64,000 nucleotides of DNA, taken from the NCBI GenBank assembly GCA_002507545.1, contig DAVR01000029.1, forward strand, positions 122,275-186,274. The letters run 5' to 3'. Positions 63,834 to 64,000 of this stretch are shown piece after piece. This stretch comes from Archaeoglobus sp. UBA230. GTDB taxonomy: Archaea; Halobacteriota; Archaeoglobi; Archaeoglobales; Archaeoglobaceae. A program made the translations under genes and the position numbers. The notes under the pieces were generated by a model. That model saw nothing but the letters and a program-made list of their open reading frames with translations. It was not told the DNA's origin and did no database searches. Position 1 is the first letter of the stretch. Each line of letters opens with the position of its first letter.

Positions 63834-63957
63834 ACTCTCACTTAAGTGATTATAATAACTACTATAACGATAACTACTTAAACCTATCCAATTTTCAGGT
63901 AGACCACTCGCTCTGGCAGCAATCTATAAATAGTATTGTTACGATTAATAGCACCAG

Positions 63958-64000
63958 ATGTCAAGCTATTTGCTACCATACAAAACCAAATCCCTCTGTC
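63958..64000 (+). CDS. Possible start of a gene cut by the right edge
   Basis: ATG at 63958 opens a frame to the edge of the window. TATAAA at 63925-63930 lies 28 nt upstream, placing a transcript start just before the ATG. Fourteen codons are too few to identify a product. The region 63834-63957 otherwise looks like a divergent promoter with the PAS sensor. Confidence 0.35.
   Translation, partial: MSSYLLPYKTKSLC

Noticed and set aside
1..64000. CRISPR arrays, insertion sequences or prophage
   Set aside because: No regularly spaced repeats, transposase, integrase or phage structural genes were found.

Overview
The window comes from a hyperthermophilic or thermophilic archaeon, most likely a member of the Archaeoglobales. 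The archaeal signs are the small primase subunit PriS, Alba, Sec61-beta, NreA with a C-terminal PCNA-binding box, Nep1, a split GMP synthase, a DHH (RecJ/GAN-like) nuclease, TATA-box promoters placed about 25 nt from near-leaderless starts, and GGTGA(T) ribosome binding sites. The Archaeoglobales signs are the di-myo-inositol phosphate genes, acyl-CoA dehydrogenases and acyl-CoA synthetase, the NrfD/HdrD/multiheme respiratory operon, and the order Pit - PhoU-like - hexuloisomerase - M42 peptidase - inositol-1-phosphate synthase, which I recall from Archaeoglobus fulgidus. The species cannot be named from sequence alone.

Layout. 1-3.1 kb: leftward catabolic cassette (SCP2-like protein, an acyl-CoA dehydrogenase with Asp at the catalytic-base position, two acetoacetate-decarboxylase-like proteins). 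3.2-7.0 kb: a ribbon-helix-helix-like protein, a KaiC-like protein without a Walker A loop, and a biotin ECF transporter behind a probable BirA box. 7.0-14.2 kb: DUF169 protein, GMP synthase subunit B, CTP synthase, a Trm112-like zinc protein, a cation exchanger, two small unknowns, and an acyl-CoA synthetase. 14.2-19.3 kb: a six-gene membrane electron-transfer operon (NrfD-like, Tat ferredoxin, three small multiheme cytochromes, fused NarI/HdrD-like protein). 19.5-27.1 kb: an amino-acid permease fused to a nucleotidyltransferase domain, an amidohydrolase, Sec61-beta, EngB, NIF3, TrmJ, an AI-2E family protein, and Pit phosphate uptake. 27.1-33.8 kb: phosphate regulator, hexuloisomerase, M42 peptidase, and the compatible-solute genes (Ino1, a cytidylyltransferase and a separate transferase), with a structured, probably non-coding segment at about 32.25-32.36 kb. 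33.8-43.1 kb: 2-hydroxyacyl-CoA dehydratase-type operon, Alba, PheS, amidase, two MoeA proteins. 43.2-51.2 kb: tRNA-Val(GAC), nitroreductase, radical SAM protein and NreA, then a three-subunit acetone carboxylase. 51.3-64 kb: mostly housekeeping genes (ThiL, Nep1, DHH nuclease, ThiS-like protein, RimI, YjbQ, PriS, NikR), a Tat-exported phosphodiesterase with two membrane partners, a GTPBP1-like GTPase and a PAS/GAF sensor.

How it fits together. Acyl-CoA synthetase, two acyl-CoA dehydrogenases, the decarboxylase-like proteins, acetone carboxylase and the radical dehydratase describe a cell that oxidises organic acids, ketones and possibly unusual acyl-CoA compounds. The NrfD/cytochrome/HdrD operon is the likely quinone-linked outlet for those electrons. 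MoeA pairs serve molybdenum or tungsten enzymes, NikR controls nickel, the BioY system supplies biotin, and di-myo-inositol phosphate protects against heat. No gene-free stretch longer than 300 bases exists; the longest gaps are about 200 bp (43288-43487), 183 bp (32201-32383), 167 bp at the right edge, 156 bp (19344-19499) and 151 bp (51215-51365). No CRISPR array, insertion sequence or prophage was seen.
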